Assembly (NCBI GenBank): GCA_943373175.1
Contig: CALSBM010000066.1
Location: 1-18,429 of the forward strand
DNA from: JAIXUI01 sp943373175
Lineage (GTDB): Bacteria; Bacteroidota; Bacteroidia; UBA7662; JAIXUI01
Reading direction: 5' to 3'
DNA: 18,429 nucleotides
In this document: positions 1-9,500 of the stretch, one piece after another
How positions within the stretch are numbered: position 1 is the stretch's first letter
How the letters are laid out: each line of letters opens with the position of its first letter
Notes under the pieces: generated by a model
What the model saw: the letters and a program-made list of their open reading frames with translations, nothing else
What the model was told of the DNA's origin: nothing
Database searches by the model: none
Program-made: the position numbers and the translations under genes

Positions 1-77
1 CGGTTATTGCCGGTTATTGCCGGTTATTGCCGGTTATTGCCGGTTATTCCCGGTTATTCCCGGTTATTCCCGGTTAT
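1..77. repeat. 10-bp tandem repeat, 7.7 copies, open at left edge
   Basis: Seven full head-to-tail copies of a 10-bp unit plus a 7-base partial copy (cggttat) are directly visible. The first four copies read cggttattgc and the next three cggttattcc, so one base separates two sub-types that are each homogenised. The array runs off the left edge, so its true length is unknown. It overlaps the 3' end of the minus-strand lipoprotein gene, whose TAA stop (66-64) is formed by the repeat unit itself. Because the stop lies in the first full unit met by the ribosome, copy-number change further out should not alter the protein. Confidence 0.95.
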
Positions 78-525
78 AGGTTTCGTTGAGCGTACCTGTA
101 ATACTTTCAACCGGGTTTCCTAAAGAGTCAACCAGTGTTAAGTTAAGATTTGGAATTACCCCTTTTAATAAACTATCGGATACTAGGGTGTAGTTAAAAC
201 TTCCCCCTTTTGTAATTGTGAGACTAGTTTGTTCGAAGTTTGTGAAGCGCCAGGAAAAAAAACCATCCCGCATAATTGTACCTATTGTGTTTCCTGTTGA
301 GTCGGGATTAAAAGAAATTCTCCAATTTTCAGATTGAAGAATTCTAACATTTTTGAGTGTATCTCCTGAATTCTTTATAATCAAGAAAGATTTGATTTTC
401 CACCTTCTCTGTGTTAGCAATTCTAGTTTTGACTCTTGGCTTGGAGGAGGTTTTACTGGTGCTTCTTTAGCGCATGATGCAAGGCATACTAACAAAAAAA
501 ACTCAAATAAGCGATACTTGTTCAT
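64..525 (-). CDS. small lipoprotein, possibly lipocalin-like
   Basis: A 153-residue protein starting at the ATG at 525-523. A longer reading frame to 561 exists, but the inner start puts a standard lipoprotein signal at the N-terminus: K3 and R5, a hydrophobic stretch at residues 6-16, and the lipobox LASC with the lipidated Cys at residue 18. It should therefore be cleaved by signal peptidase II and anchored in a membrane. The following segment is Pro- and Lys-rich (residues 19-28). The rest is beta-rich, with a pattern (L-L-x-x-R-x-W-K near the start, then alternating hydrophobic strands and S-W-R-F) that resembles the small lipocalin-like lipoproteins common in Bacteroidota. That assignment is a guess from pattern only. 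The C-terminus ends inside a 10-bp tandem repeat. It is divergent from the TonB receptor gene, with 115 bp between the starts, so the two may share a regulatory region. Confidence 0.8.
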   Translation of the reverse strand: MNKYRLFEFFLLVCLASCAKEAPVKPPPSQESKLELLTQRRWKIKSFLIIKNSGDTLKNVRILQSENWRISFNPDSTGNTIGTIMRDGFFSWRFTNFEQTSLTITKGGSFNYTLVSDSLLKGVIPNLNLTLVDSLGNPVESITGTLNETYNRE

Positions 526-640
526 GCCACAAAAATGCAGATACACCCCTAACAGTTGCAAGCCTCAAGTGTTAATTTATTGTCAAAATTGAAAGGTAAT
601 GGAAAAAAGAAATGTTGAAAAGAACCAATTGACGCAATAG

Positions 641-3100
641 ATGTTAAAGCGAAGTATGCGTTTTTACTTTTTACTATTTGTAGCCCTGTTTTTAGTTTTT
701 GATGCTTTTGCCCAGAATACTGGTCAGATTAAAGGAACAGTTACCAATTCACTTAACAATGAGCCTGTTGGATTTGCCACTATTTCGGTTGAAGGAACCA
801 CTTTGGGTGCAACGACGGACGAGTTGGGGCGATATACCATAACTGGTTTAAAGCCTGGCTTTTACAATTTACGACTGCGGTATATCGGGTTTAAGCCGAA
901 GACTATTTTCGAAGTACAAGTAACTCCTTCGAAGGTGGCAATTGTGGACATTGCGTTGGATGAAGAAAAAACCAAACTGAAGGAAGTGACGGTTGAAAGC
1001 TCACCATTTGTGCGTATGCCTGAAAGTCCGGTTTCTCTCCAAACATTGGGTGTGGCAGAGATTCAGCGAAATCCGGGAGGAAACCGAGACATTTCTAAAG
1101 CGATTCAATCGCTTCCGGGTGTTGCCAGTGGCCCCGGTTTCCGCAACGACATTATCATACGAGGTGGAGCACCGAATGAAAACCGCTTCTATTTGGATGG
1201 GGTAGAAGTTCCGGTGATTAACCACTTTGCAACCCAAGGTTCAAGTGGTGGTCCAGTGGGAATCATTAATGTGGATGCTATTCGGGAGGTAGATTTCTAT
1301 TCCGGTGCTTTTCCGGCAGCGAGGGGAAATGCGCTGTCGTCGGTAATGGAGTTCAAACAAAAAGATGCACGAACTGACAAGGCGGCATTCCGTGCTATTC
1401 TTTCGGCGACGGATGTAAGCATATTAGGTGAAGGCCCAATTAATGACAAGGTAACTTATTTATTCTCCGCCAGAAGATCGTATCTGCAATTCTTGTTCAA
1501 CGCACTTAATTTGCCTTTTCTTCCCACTTTCAATGGATTTCAGGCCAAGGTCAAGTATAAGATTGATCAGAAAAACGAACTTTCATTTATCGGATTAGGT
1601 GCTATAGACGAATTCAGGCTCAACACTGGATTAAATACAAGTTTAGATCCTGCTCAAAATCCTGATATAAAAAATGCTGATGATACATTAGCAATTCAGG
1701 AGCGAAGATTTATTCTGGGATTTTTACCTATTAATACGCAATGGAATTATACAAATGGATTAGTGTATAAGCATTATCAAAAAAATGGTTACCACACTTT
1801 AGTATTGAGCCGAAATATGCTGAATAACCGAGCATATAAATACCTTAACAACGATGAAAATCTAGGGCTTACCCTGGATTATCTTTCTCAAGAGAGTGAA
1901 AACAAGCTCCGTTATGAGCATAATTTGCGCATTAATTCGTGGAAATTTAATTACGGATTGAATTTAGAGACCGTACGATTTACGAGTAACACCTTCCGGA
2001 TTGACCGCAAGATTGGAAGCCCAAATGAAGCCGACACGCTTCGATTCTCTACCAAAGTTAACATATTCCGATACGGCCTTTTCGGGCAAGCTACTCGAAG
2101 CTTTTTCAACGATAAGTTCACGGTTTCGGCAGGTTTTCGCCTTGATGGCAATGATTATAGTGAGTCTATGCGGAATCCTTTCAATCAGTTTTCTCCAAGA
2201 CTATCTGCCAGTTGGAACTTTGCTAACCATTTTAACTTGAATGCCAGCACTGGAATTTTCTATCAACTTCCAGCCTTCACCACTTTCGGTTTCCGAGATG
2301 CCAATGGGCAGTTAATAAATCAAGTAAATAATCTTAAGTATATTCAAGCTACGCATTACGTTGCCGGAATAGAATATTTCAGTAAAAAGAGTTTCAAATC
2401 AACACTGGAGTTTTTCTATAAGGACTACCAGAATTATCCTTTTTTAATTCGTGAACAAATTGCTCTTGCCAATCTGGGTTCTGATTTTGGCGTTATCGGC
2501 AATGATGCTGTTACTTCAACGGCAGCAGGAAGGTCTTATGGAATTGAGTATTTAGCGCAGCAGAAGCTATCCAAAGGATTTTATGGAATCTTTGCCTATA
2601 CGTGGGTTCGTTCAGAGTTTCAGAATGCGAGAGGAGAGTTTATTCCATCGGCATGGGACAGCCGCCATTTGGTAAGTTTAACAGCAGGAAAGATCTTTCC
2701 AAAAGGGTGGGAAGTTGGGGTTAGAGCCCGCTATGCAGGGGGGTTACCTACGACTCCGTTTGATATAGCCACCTCCTCTTTGCGTTCTTTCTGGGATGCA
2801 AATGGAAGAGCGCTTCCAGACTTTACTCGCTTAAATTCTACCCGTGCAGGAGACTTCACTCAAATTGATATTCGAATCGACAAAAAGTGGGCGTTCAAGA
2901 AATGGGCATTTAATGTTTACATAGATGTTCAGAATTTGTTGAATGCACAAGTGCGTCAGCAGGACAACATCACGGTAGTTAGGGATGCAAACAATAATCC
3001 TATTGTGGATCCTAACGACCCAACTCGATATCAAACAACCACCATCCCGAATACTGCCGGAAACCGGTTACCAAGTATTGGAGTAGTAATCGACTTTTAA
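641..3100 (+). CDS. TonB-dependent outer-membrane receptor, no SusD partner
   Basis: An 819-residue protein. An N-terminal signal peptide covers about residues 1-25 (basic start, hydrophobic core, cleavage after A-F-A). Met6 (position 656) is an equally good alternative start. Residues about 28-110 form a carboxypeptidase-regulatory-like beta-sandwich (GQIKGTV, then TTDELGRYTITGL and a Y-x-G-F-K motif), typical of Bacteroidota receptors. The plug domain runs about 128-240, with the characteristic D-I-I-I-R-G-G and Y-L-D-G-V-E-V-P segments (170-191). The remainder is a 22-strand-type barrel ending in a C-terminal Phe, as expected for BAM-inserted proteins. The family imports ligands across the outer membrane using TonB-ExbBD energy; the substrate cannot be told here. 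At about 820 residues it is shorter than SusC proteins and no SusD gene lies beside it, so glycan uptake by a SusCD pair is unlikely. It is transcribed alone and closed by a strong hairpin terminator. Confidence 0.93.
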   Translation: MLKRSMRFYFLLFVALFLVFDAFAQNTGQIKGTVTNSLNNEPVGFATISVEGTTLGATTDELGRYTITGLKPGFYNLRLRYIGFKPKTIFEVQVTPSKVAIVDIALDEEKTKLKEVTVESSPFVRMPESPVSLQTLGVAEIQRNPGGNRDISKAIQSLPGVASGPGFRNDIIIRGGAPNENRFYLDGVEVPVINHFATQGSSGGPVGIINVDAIREVDFYSGAFPAARGNALSSVMEFKQKDARTDKAAFRAILSATDVSILGEGPINDKVTYLFSARRSYLQFLFNALNLPFLPTFNGFQAKVKYKIDQKNELSFIGLGAIDEFRLNTGLNTSLDPAQNPDIKNADDTLAIQERRFILGFLPINTQWNYTNGLVYKHYQKNGYHTLVLSRNMLNNRAYKYLNNDENLGLTLDYLSQESENKLRYEHNLRINSWKFNYGLNLETVRFTSNTFRIDRKIGSPNEADTLRFSTKVNIFRYGLFGQATRSFFNDKFTVSAGFRLDGNDYSESMRNPFNQFSPRLSASWNFANHFNLNASTGIFYQLPAFTTFGFRDANGQLINQVNNLKYIQATHYVAGIEYFSKKSFKSTLEFFYKDYQNYPFLIREQIALANLGSDFGVIGNDAVTSTAAGRSYGIEYLAQQKLSKGFYGIFAYTWVRSEFQNARGEFIPSAWDSRHLVSLTAGKIFPKGWEVGVRARYAGGLPTTPFDIATSSLRSFWDANGRALPDFTRLNSTRAGDFTQIDIRIDKKWAFKKWAFNVYIDVQNLLNAQVRQQDNITVVRDANNNPIVDPNDPTRYQTTTIPNTAGNRLPSIGVVIDF

Positions 3101-3116
3101 TACTTAGTATTTTGGT

Positions 3117-3158
3117 TGAAAGAAAAAAGGCTATCTGTTGGTAGCCTTTTTTCTTTCA
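3117..3158. terminator. perfect 17-bp hairpin, probably bidirectional terminator
   Basis: The arms 3117-3133 and 3142-3158 are exact reverse complements (17 bp) around an 8-base loop. The GGCTA/TAGCC core is flanked by six A's on the left and six T's on the right, so both strands give a GC-containing stem followed by U's. It lies 16 bp after the TonB receptor stop and is the only strong hairpin between that gene and the convergent guaA, so it may stop transcripts from both sides. Confidence 0.85.
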
Positions 3159-3491
3159 GCAATTTTGAAATTGAGAAGCCTTACTCTTCTGATGCTGCCT
3201 TTCATTTAGCGTCTCTTTTTCTTTATAGAAATAAAACCAAAGTTCTTAAAATCATGCTTCCTCTTAGCTTATCGAGTTTAATAAACTAAACCCGCTTCTA
3301 AGGCTTGCATAAAAAGATAATTGAGTTTTTTCCTTAATGAAAGCTTCGAGCTTCAACCCTTCGCCGGGTTCGATTCTTCTTACTTTACGGTGAGGTATGC
3401 CAAGTACACTTTATCTAATCGATGGAAAATTTCCTCAAGGTGCGCTGTGTTCAAAGTATCGCTTGATTGAAAAAGGTACTGGCTTATTGAA
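3159..3491. other. non-coding gap between convergent genes
   Basis: No supportable gene is seen in these 333 bases, which lie between the terminator and the guaA stop codon. The only structures noticed are two short hairpins, one with AAGCT/AGCTT arms near 3340-3352 and one with AACCC/GGGTT arms at 3355-3370. A plus-strand open frame starting at 3397 runs into the guaA coding region on the opposite strand and has no recognisable protein features. Confidence 0.6.
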
Positions 3492-5018
3492 TCACTCCCA
3501 TTCAATGGTTGCTGGTGGTTTAGAACTGATGTCGTACACCACTCGGTTGATGCCTCTTACTTTATTGATAATCTCAGACGATACTTTAGCAAGAAATTCG
3601 TGAGGAAGGGGCACCCAATCAGCCGTCATACCGTCCACGCTTTGAACCGCTCTCAGTGCTACGACGTGTTCATACGTTCGCTCATCCCCCATGACACCTA
3701 CTGAACGAATCGGAAGGAAAATGGCGCCTGCCTGCCAAACATGTTCATACAGGTTATGCGATTTCAAAAGTTGAAGAAAGATGTCATCGGCCTGTTGAAG
3801 CATGGCTACCCGCTCTGGCGTAACCTCACCAAGAATTCTGATTCCAAGTCCCGGCCCTGGGAAAGGATGCCGATTCAAGATATCTGGATCGATTCCTAGT
3901 GTTGCGCCAACCACTCTAACTTCATCCTTAAACAAGGTATTAAGCGGTTCAACGACTTTCAGTTTCATATCTTCAGGCAATCCGCCTACGTTGTGGTGAG
4001 ACTTAATGGTTACTGATGGGCCTTTTACAGAAACCGACTCAATCACATCTGGATAAATGGTGCCCTGTCCAAGCCAACGAGCGTCTTCCAAACCTTGTGC
4101 TGCTTCTTCGAAAACCTCAACAAAAATTCTCCCAATAACCTTACGTTTCTTCTCTGGGTCTTCCACTCCATTCAATCCATCATAAAAACGTGACGAAGCA
4201 TCAATACCTTGAATATTTAACCCCATGTGGCGATAGGCATGAAGGACTTTGTCGTATTCGTGGTGACGGAGCAAGCCGTTGTTGATGAAAATACAATGCA
4301 AATTCTCCCCTATTGCTTTTTGAATCAGCACCGCAGCAACTGTGGAATCTACTCCTCCTGACAATCCCATTATGACTTTATCCTTACCCAGCTTTAAACG
4401 AAGAGCGTCAACAGTGCTTTCGACAAAGGCTTCCGGAGTCCATGTTCCGGTACAATGACAAATTCTTCGAAGAAAATTATGAATAAGCTGTTTGCCTTCG
4501 GTTGAATGGGTTACTTCGGGATGAAATTGAAGCGCATAAACCGGGAAATTTCGTAGCGCATAAGCAGCGTTAACCACCGAATCTGTTGAGGCCAGAAGTT
4601 CAGCATCATCAGGTAAATGAGAAATGGTATCGCCGTGCGACATCCATACCTGTTGATGAAGATCCATTCCATCAAAAAGGATATTCTCAGATGCAGCAAC
4701 ATTCAAAGCAGCACGTCCATATTCCCTATGAGCAGATTTTCCGACTTCTCCACCAAACTTTGAGGCAATCCATTGCGCTCCATAGCAAACCGCCAAAACC
4801 GGAATACCACAGGTTAAAGGATTGAATTTGAGTTGAGGGGCATCCTCATCGTGAATGGAAGCAGGACTTCCGGAAAGAATGACACCCTTCACAGACTCTT
4901 CTAAGGATATTTCAGAGTAAAAGGGATGAATTTCACAGTAAACGTGCTGCTCCCTAACTCTTCTGGCTATCAATTGGGTGTATTGGGAACCAAAGTCAAG
5001 TATGATTATTTTTTCCAT
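3492..5018 (-). CDS. guaA: GMP synthase (glutamine-hydrolysing)
   Basis: A 508-residue enzyme that converts XMP, ATP and glutamine to GMP, the last step of guanine nucleotide synthesis in the cytoplasm. The N-terminal class I glutamine amidotransferase domain (about 1-185) carries the catalytic triad Cys78 (in AVCYG), His166 and Glu168 (in QFHPEV). The ATP pyrophosphatase domain carries the PP-loop SGGVDST at 220-226. The C-terminal dimerisation domain contains HPFPGPGLGIR at 384-394 and ends in the usual ATIEWE. Length and motifs are normal for a bacterial two-domain GuaA and nothing appears missing. The ATG lies inside the end of the upstream dehydrogenase gene (23-bp overlap), so the two are very likely co-transcribed and translationally coupled. 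The downstream side faces the convergent TonB receptor gene. Confidence 0.97.
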   Translation of the reverse strand: MEKIIILDFGSQYTQLIARRVREQHVYCEIHPFYSEISLEESVKGVILSGSPASIHDEDAPQLKFNPLTCGIPVLAVCYGAQWIASKFGGEVGKSAHREYGRAALNVAASENILFDGMDLHQQVWMSHGDTISHLPDDAELLASTDSVVNAAYALRNFPVYALQFHPEVTHSTEGKQLIHNFLRRICHCTGTWTPEAFVESTVDALRLKLGKDKVIMGLSGGVDSTVAAVLIQKAIGENLHCIFINNGLLRHHEYDKVLHAYRHMGLNIQGIDASSRFYDGLNGVEDPEKKRKVIGRIFVEVFEEAAQGLEDARWLGQGTIYPDVIESVSVKGPSVTIKSHHNVGGLPEDMKLKVVEPLNTLFKDEVRVVGATLGIDPDILNRHPFPGPGLGIRILGEVTPERVAMLQQADDIFLQLLKSHNLYEHVWQAGAIFLPIRSVGVMGDERTYEHVVALRAVQSVDGMTADWVPLPHEFLAKVSSEIINKVRGINRVVYDISSKPPATIEWE

Positions 5019-6558
5019 GAGTATTATTAAGGTAATGAGACGTGGCTTGCGCTACTCGAATTCCATCCATTGCTGCTGAAACTATTCCTCCTGCATAACC
5101 TGCACCTTCTCCACAAGGAAAGAGGTTTTCTAAATCAGGATGAGCGAAGGAACTTGTTCTTGGAATTCGAATTGGAGATGATGTTCTGCTTTCCGGGGCT
5201 ACTAACAGTGCCTCATTGGTATAGTAAGCTGGCATTTTCCTTCTCAACAACTTTAATCCTTGTAGAAGGGTGGCACTTACAATTTGAGGTAGTACCTCTG
5301 TAAGCTGTGTTGAGGTACAACCCGGCTGATAGGAAGAGTCCGGTAAAGTTGAGCTTGCGTGGCCTTCTACAAAGTCAACTAAACGCTGTGCAGGTGCTTT
5401 TTGGGCGCCACCTCCAGCTTGGAAAGCCCTTTGTTCAACTTCAGCCTGAAAATCAAGCATTTTTAATACATGATTACCCGGAACATCGGTTAGCCGAAGT
5501 TCCACAACCATTCCTGAATTTGCCCAGAAATTGTTTCGTTTTGAAGGCGACCAACCATTGGTTACTATTTCACCTTCGGCGGTAGCACAAGGTGCGATTA
5601 TTCCTCCTGGACACATGCAAAAAGAATAAAAACCCCTATCAAGAGCCTGAAAGGCATAAGAGTAAGAAGCTGGAGGTAGATAATCGCCCCTAATTTCACA
5701 GTGGTATTGTTGACTATCGATAAGGAATTGTGGATGCTCTACCCTTACTCCTAATGCAAAGGGTTTAGCTTCAAGAGAGAGCTTATGCCTATGAAAGAGC
5801 CTAAAAACATCTCGTGCAGAATGGCCTGTTGCCAATATCACAGCATCGAAAGAGTGCCAAATTTGATTGAGTAATAAGTGTGTCACCGTTCCACCTTGCC
5901 ACCGGATGTCCTGCAACTTCGTTTCGAACCTTACTTCGCCTCCACAGGATTCGATGTACTCCCTAATTTGATGAATTAGAATTGGCAATTTATTCGTACC
6001 GATGTGAGGGTGAGCTTCAATTAAAATCTCCGGCTTCGCACCAAAATGCACCAACCATTCGAGCACCTGCCTAATATTTCCACGTTTATCGGATCGAGTG
6101 TATAGTTTTCCGTCAGAATATGTTCCTGCTCCTCCTTCACCAAAACAATAATTTGACTCTGAATTTACTACGCCTTCCCTATTGAGATGAGCTAAATCGC
6201 GTCTTCGGGAACGAACGTCTTTGCCACGTTCAACAACTATTGGTTTGAAGCCTTGTTCAATTAAACTTAAAGCAGCGAAGTAACCGGCAGGACCAGCACC
6301 AATAACTGCAACTTCTCGTTTATCTGCTACCTGCTTTTCCAGCGGTTTTGAAACGGACTGTTCATAGAGTTGGTTAACTTCTGTTATCAACACTTTCAAT
6401 TGATAAAGTGGTTGGCGACCTCTGGCATCAATCGAGCTACGAAGTATAAAAAAGCAAAAGCTGCCGGGTTTTAGGCCGGCAGCTTTTGCGACAGAATGCT
6501 CCAATAAGTTCGGGCGCGAATATACTTCCGGCCTTACGGAGATCTGTATTTCTCTCAT
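4996..6558 (-). CDS. FAD-dependent dehydrogenase, COG2509-like, function unknown
   Basis: A 520-residue protein. After an N-terminal segment of about 62 residues found in this family comes a Rossmann dinucleotide-binding motif, VIGAGPAG at 85-92, with Glu110 at the end of the second strand, as expected for binding the FAD ribose. A cysteine-containing conserved stretch, YCFGEGGAGTYSDGKL, sits at 137-152; an ATG-type motif (ILATGHSARD) lies near 232-241; and the second FAD-contact motif CGEGAGYAGG is at 482-491. This set matches the uncharacterised FAD-dependent dehydrogenases of COG2509. The physiological substrate is not known for the family, so no reaction is claimed. It starts 7 bp after the giant adhesin gene (an AGG sits in the gap) and overlaps guaA by 23 bp, placing it in the middle of a three-gene transcript. 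Confidence 0.88.
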   Translation of the reverse strand: MREIQISVRPEVYSRPNLLEHSVAKAAGLKPGSFCFFILRSSIDARGRQPLYQLKVLITEVNQLYEQSVSKPLEKQVADKREVAVIGAGPAGYFAALSLIEQGFKPIVVERGKDVRSRRRDLAHLNREGVVNSESNYCFGEGGAGTYSDGKLYTRSDKRGNIRQVLEWLVHFGAKPEILIEAHPHIGTNKLPILIHQIREYIESCGGEVRFETKLQDIRWQGGTVTHLLLNQIWHSFDAVILATGHSARDVFRLFHRHKLSLEAKPFALGVRVEHPQFLIDSQQYHCEIRGDYLPPASYSYAFQALDRGFYSFCMCPGGIIAPCATAEGEIVTNGWSPSKRNNFWANSGMVVELRLTDVPGNHVLKMLDFQAEVEQRAFQAGGGAQKAPAQRLVDFVEGHASSTLPDSSYQPGCTSTQLTEVLPQIVSATLLQGLKLLRRKMPAYYTNEALLVAPESRTSSPIRIPRTSSFAHPDLENLFPCGEGAGYAGGIVSAAMDGIRVAQATSHYLNNTHGKNNHT

Positions 6559-6565
6559 TATACCT

Positions 6566-9500
6566 TTATCGTAGAAGCATTAAAGTAGTATCCTGACGGA
6601 AATTCGCGCGATCTGCTCCTTTGGCTTTTACCACCACTTGATACATGCCTTGAGGACATTCACCACCCGTGTTATTCACCTGACCATTCCAACCTTCATT
6701 TGGATCTGTACTTTCAAATACAAGATTTCCAAAACGATCAAAGATTTTCATGTTGAATGCCCCTAAAGACATTCCTACAGCACGATAAGTATTGTTCAGA
6801 TTATCTTTTCCTCCTGGCGTGAACGCAGTAGGCAGGTACATAGTTGAAGGAAACAACGTACATGAAATATTAGAAGCAGAAGAGTCAGAAACAGTTCCTC
6901 CAGATTTACGAGCAATAACCAAGTAGCAGAAACCATCGAAGCTGATACCAAAACGCAGTGCGCTAGTATCGACAAAACTGGTATCTGTTGAAGAACCTAT
7001 AAGGCTTAAAACTCCAGTTGTATTGTTTCTTTGGTAAACATCGTATTGAGCAACACCACCAGTTCCCCAATCGCTGTAACGAGTCCAACTTAAGTTTATG
7101 TCTCTATTAAACACCTTCTCAACTTGAGCATTTAACAGAATAGACTTACCAATATTGGAGTTGGTATTCACATTTCCACAAGTGTCGGTGTAACGAACGC
7201 GGTAAGAGTAAGAAGATGCCATTACATCGACGTTCAAGTCGCGATAGGTATTGGTAGTTCCACCAGTAATCACCTGGTAATTGGATACCCAAGGCTGATT
7301 ATCCTGCTGACGGTCAATTACATAATTGTTTGCAGGGTTAGTAGTTGTTCCCCAGTTTACAACAATGTTATTAGCTCCGTAGTCAACCGTTACATTGGAT
7401 AAATCAATTGGAGTTGTAGAAGCTGAAGATTGAGCAACAGCACAAGCACGGTTTGAGAACGAAGTAAATGTACCTCCTGTCATAATTGCTTCAACTATGT
7501 AGCAATAATCGCCTTCACACAAATTTGGGTCGCTGAACGTTGTCGAATTCCCAGGAACTGTAGTTAGGAAACTAGGTACTGCTGTTAATCCTGCCGCTCT
7601 ATAAATTCGGTATTCCTGTACGCCACCAGTCCAACCGGTGTACGGGTTCCATGTTAACTGAATTAACCCGGGAGCGGAAGAAGATGCTTGTAAGTAGATA
7701 CTAGAATGTATTGCTCCAGGAGCCGAGGACTTATTACAGACATCAAGAACATCTAAAGCGAATGAATAAGACTGAGTTAGGGTTGACGCTGTAACATCGG
7801 TATAAGCTGTATCGCCAATGGTGTTGGAAGTATGAAGTACCGTGAATCCTGAACCTGCGTCTCGACTTAAACGATAGCGGTCGAATTGGATAGCACTGGC
7901 ATTATTCCAGGCAATTCTTACGCTTGTTGGGCCAATTACACTTACATAACGAATGTCGTTGTTAACTGGGGGGATAGTATCCCTAACCCTAACCATATTA
8001 TTAACCAATGTGGTATCCGAACAGCCATTTTGGTCGCGAATTATCAAGTTTGGACTAAACTGACCAATGTTCTGATAAGTGTATGTTGCCGGATTAACAA
8101 TAGCAGTGTCGTTAGTTAAAGTTGCATCACCGAAATCCCAACGATAAGTTTGAATAGGAGAACCGCCATTCACACCTGTAGCAGGATTACTGGTAGAAGT
8201 ATAAGTAACAGGATCGCCGAAACAAATTACAGTATCATCCACTGAAAATGCAGCAGTTGGATGAGGATTAACTACTACCCTGTACCTCCAAGTGGTGTCT
8301 GCGGTACATCCCCTAGGGGTTACAATCCTTAGTTTAATAGGATAATTCCCAGGGTTGTTATATGTCTTGGTAGAATTTTGTTGGACAGAGGTAGTTAAAT
8401 CTCCGAAATCCCATGTGTATTGTGAACCGGGAGTCAACGCATAAATAGAGGAATCTCTAAAATTGACAGTATGCGGGAAACAACCTACTGTGTCGTCGGC
8501 AGTAAAACGGAATCTCGGACTTGGGAATACTACAACTGAGTCATTTCTGGTAAAGACACAGAACCCATCGGTAGCAAAGAAGTTGATATTAAACTTGAAT
8601 GAATCAACGGAAGTGTTAGTTGTATTCGGGAAACGGTAGGTTTTTGCATTCGTAACTCCAAGGTTATAGGCCGAAGAAGAACCATCTCCATAGCTAAATT
8701 GATAAGTTGTCAGGTTAGTGGAAATGTCTTGGAAAGTTACATTCAAAGGTTCACAACCACGGTTGTTAGTGATAACAAAGTCTGGCTGAGGTCCTTGAAT
8801 CCGGATGTAATTGATTTTTTCAATGGTATCAACACAACCAAACTGATTTTCAATTATTAATCTGACAGATTTGCGACCGTTTGAAGTAAAAAGCTTAAGT
8901 ATTGAGTCGGCGGTTGTTACTTGAGTGGTAATAATTGGAATTCCGCCAATAGTGTCAGTAAAGGTCCAAGTGTAACGAACCATGTTAGGAATGTTGCACT
9001 TCAATGTAACTACCCTCGGAGAGCAGTTAATCAACGTATCCTGTGTGCTAAAGTTTCCTGTAAGGATAAAAGGCGTAACTAAGCGTCGAATGGTATCGAT
9101 ACAGCCATTATCATTCGTCACTTGCAATACTACACGAAATGCAGCTTCTGTATTAGGTACAAATTGAGGATCACTCGCGGTATTCGAAGGGGTGAAGGTA
9201 GCTGCTCCGGCTGGGATAGTTGACCATGAGTAAGTAGTGGCAGAACCAATACCCAATGTGGAGGAATTAACCACTGATTGAGGTACACCCAAACAAACTG
9301 GAGTAATTGGAAGGCTAAAGTTTGCATTAGTTCCAACCATTAGCTGGTTAAAGGTTATTGTTCTAGAGCATCCTGAACCGGAAAGGGTTACTGAGATATC
9401 ATAGAACCCAGGTTGAGTAAAGGAAATCGTTGGTGAAGCGGTTGTTCCTCCAGTAATGGTAACTCCACCATTAGGGCTGGTACTCCAAGCATAATTAGTT

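Noticed and set aside
1..77. CRISPR array
   Set aside because: The units are 10 bp and directly adjoining without spacers, so this is a simple tandem repeat.
526..561. 12-residue N-terminal extension of the lipoprotein
   Set aside because: The inner ATG places the charged residues and lipobox at standard positions; the extension would bury the signal peptide.
353..592. Plus-strand 79-codon open frame opposite the lipoprotein gene
   Set aside because: It lies mostly antisense to the lipoprotein, whose signal peptide and lipobox are convincing; the opposite product has no features.
3340..3385. Possible tRNA: a GGGTTCGATTC sequence resembling a T-loop
   Set aside because: The flanking bases do not form a T-arm of five pairs and no acceptor stem, D-arm or anticodon arm can be built around it.
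3397..3603. Plus-strand 68-codon open frame beginning M-P-S-T-L-Y-L-I
   Set aside because: The start faintly recalls a methyltransferase N-terminus, but no family motif follows and the second half is simply the antisense of the guaA 3' end.
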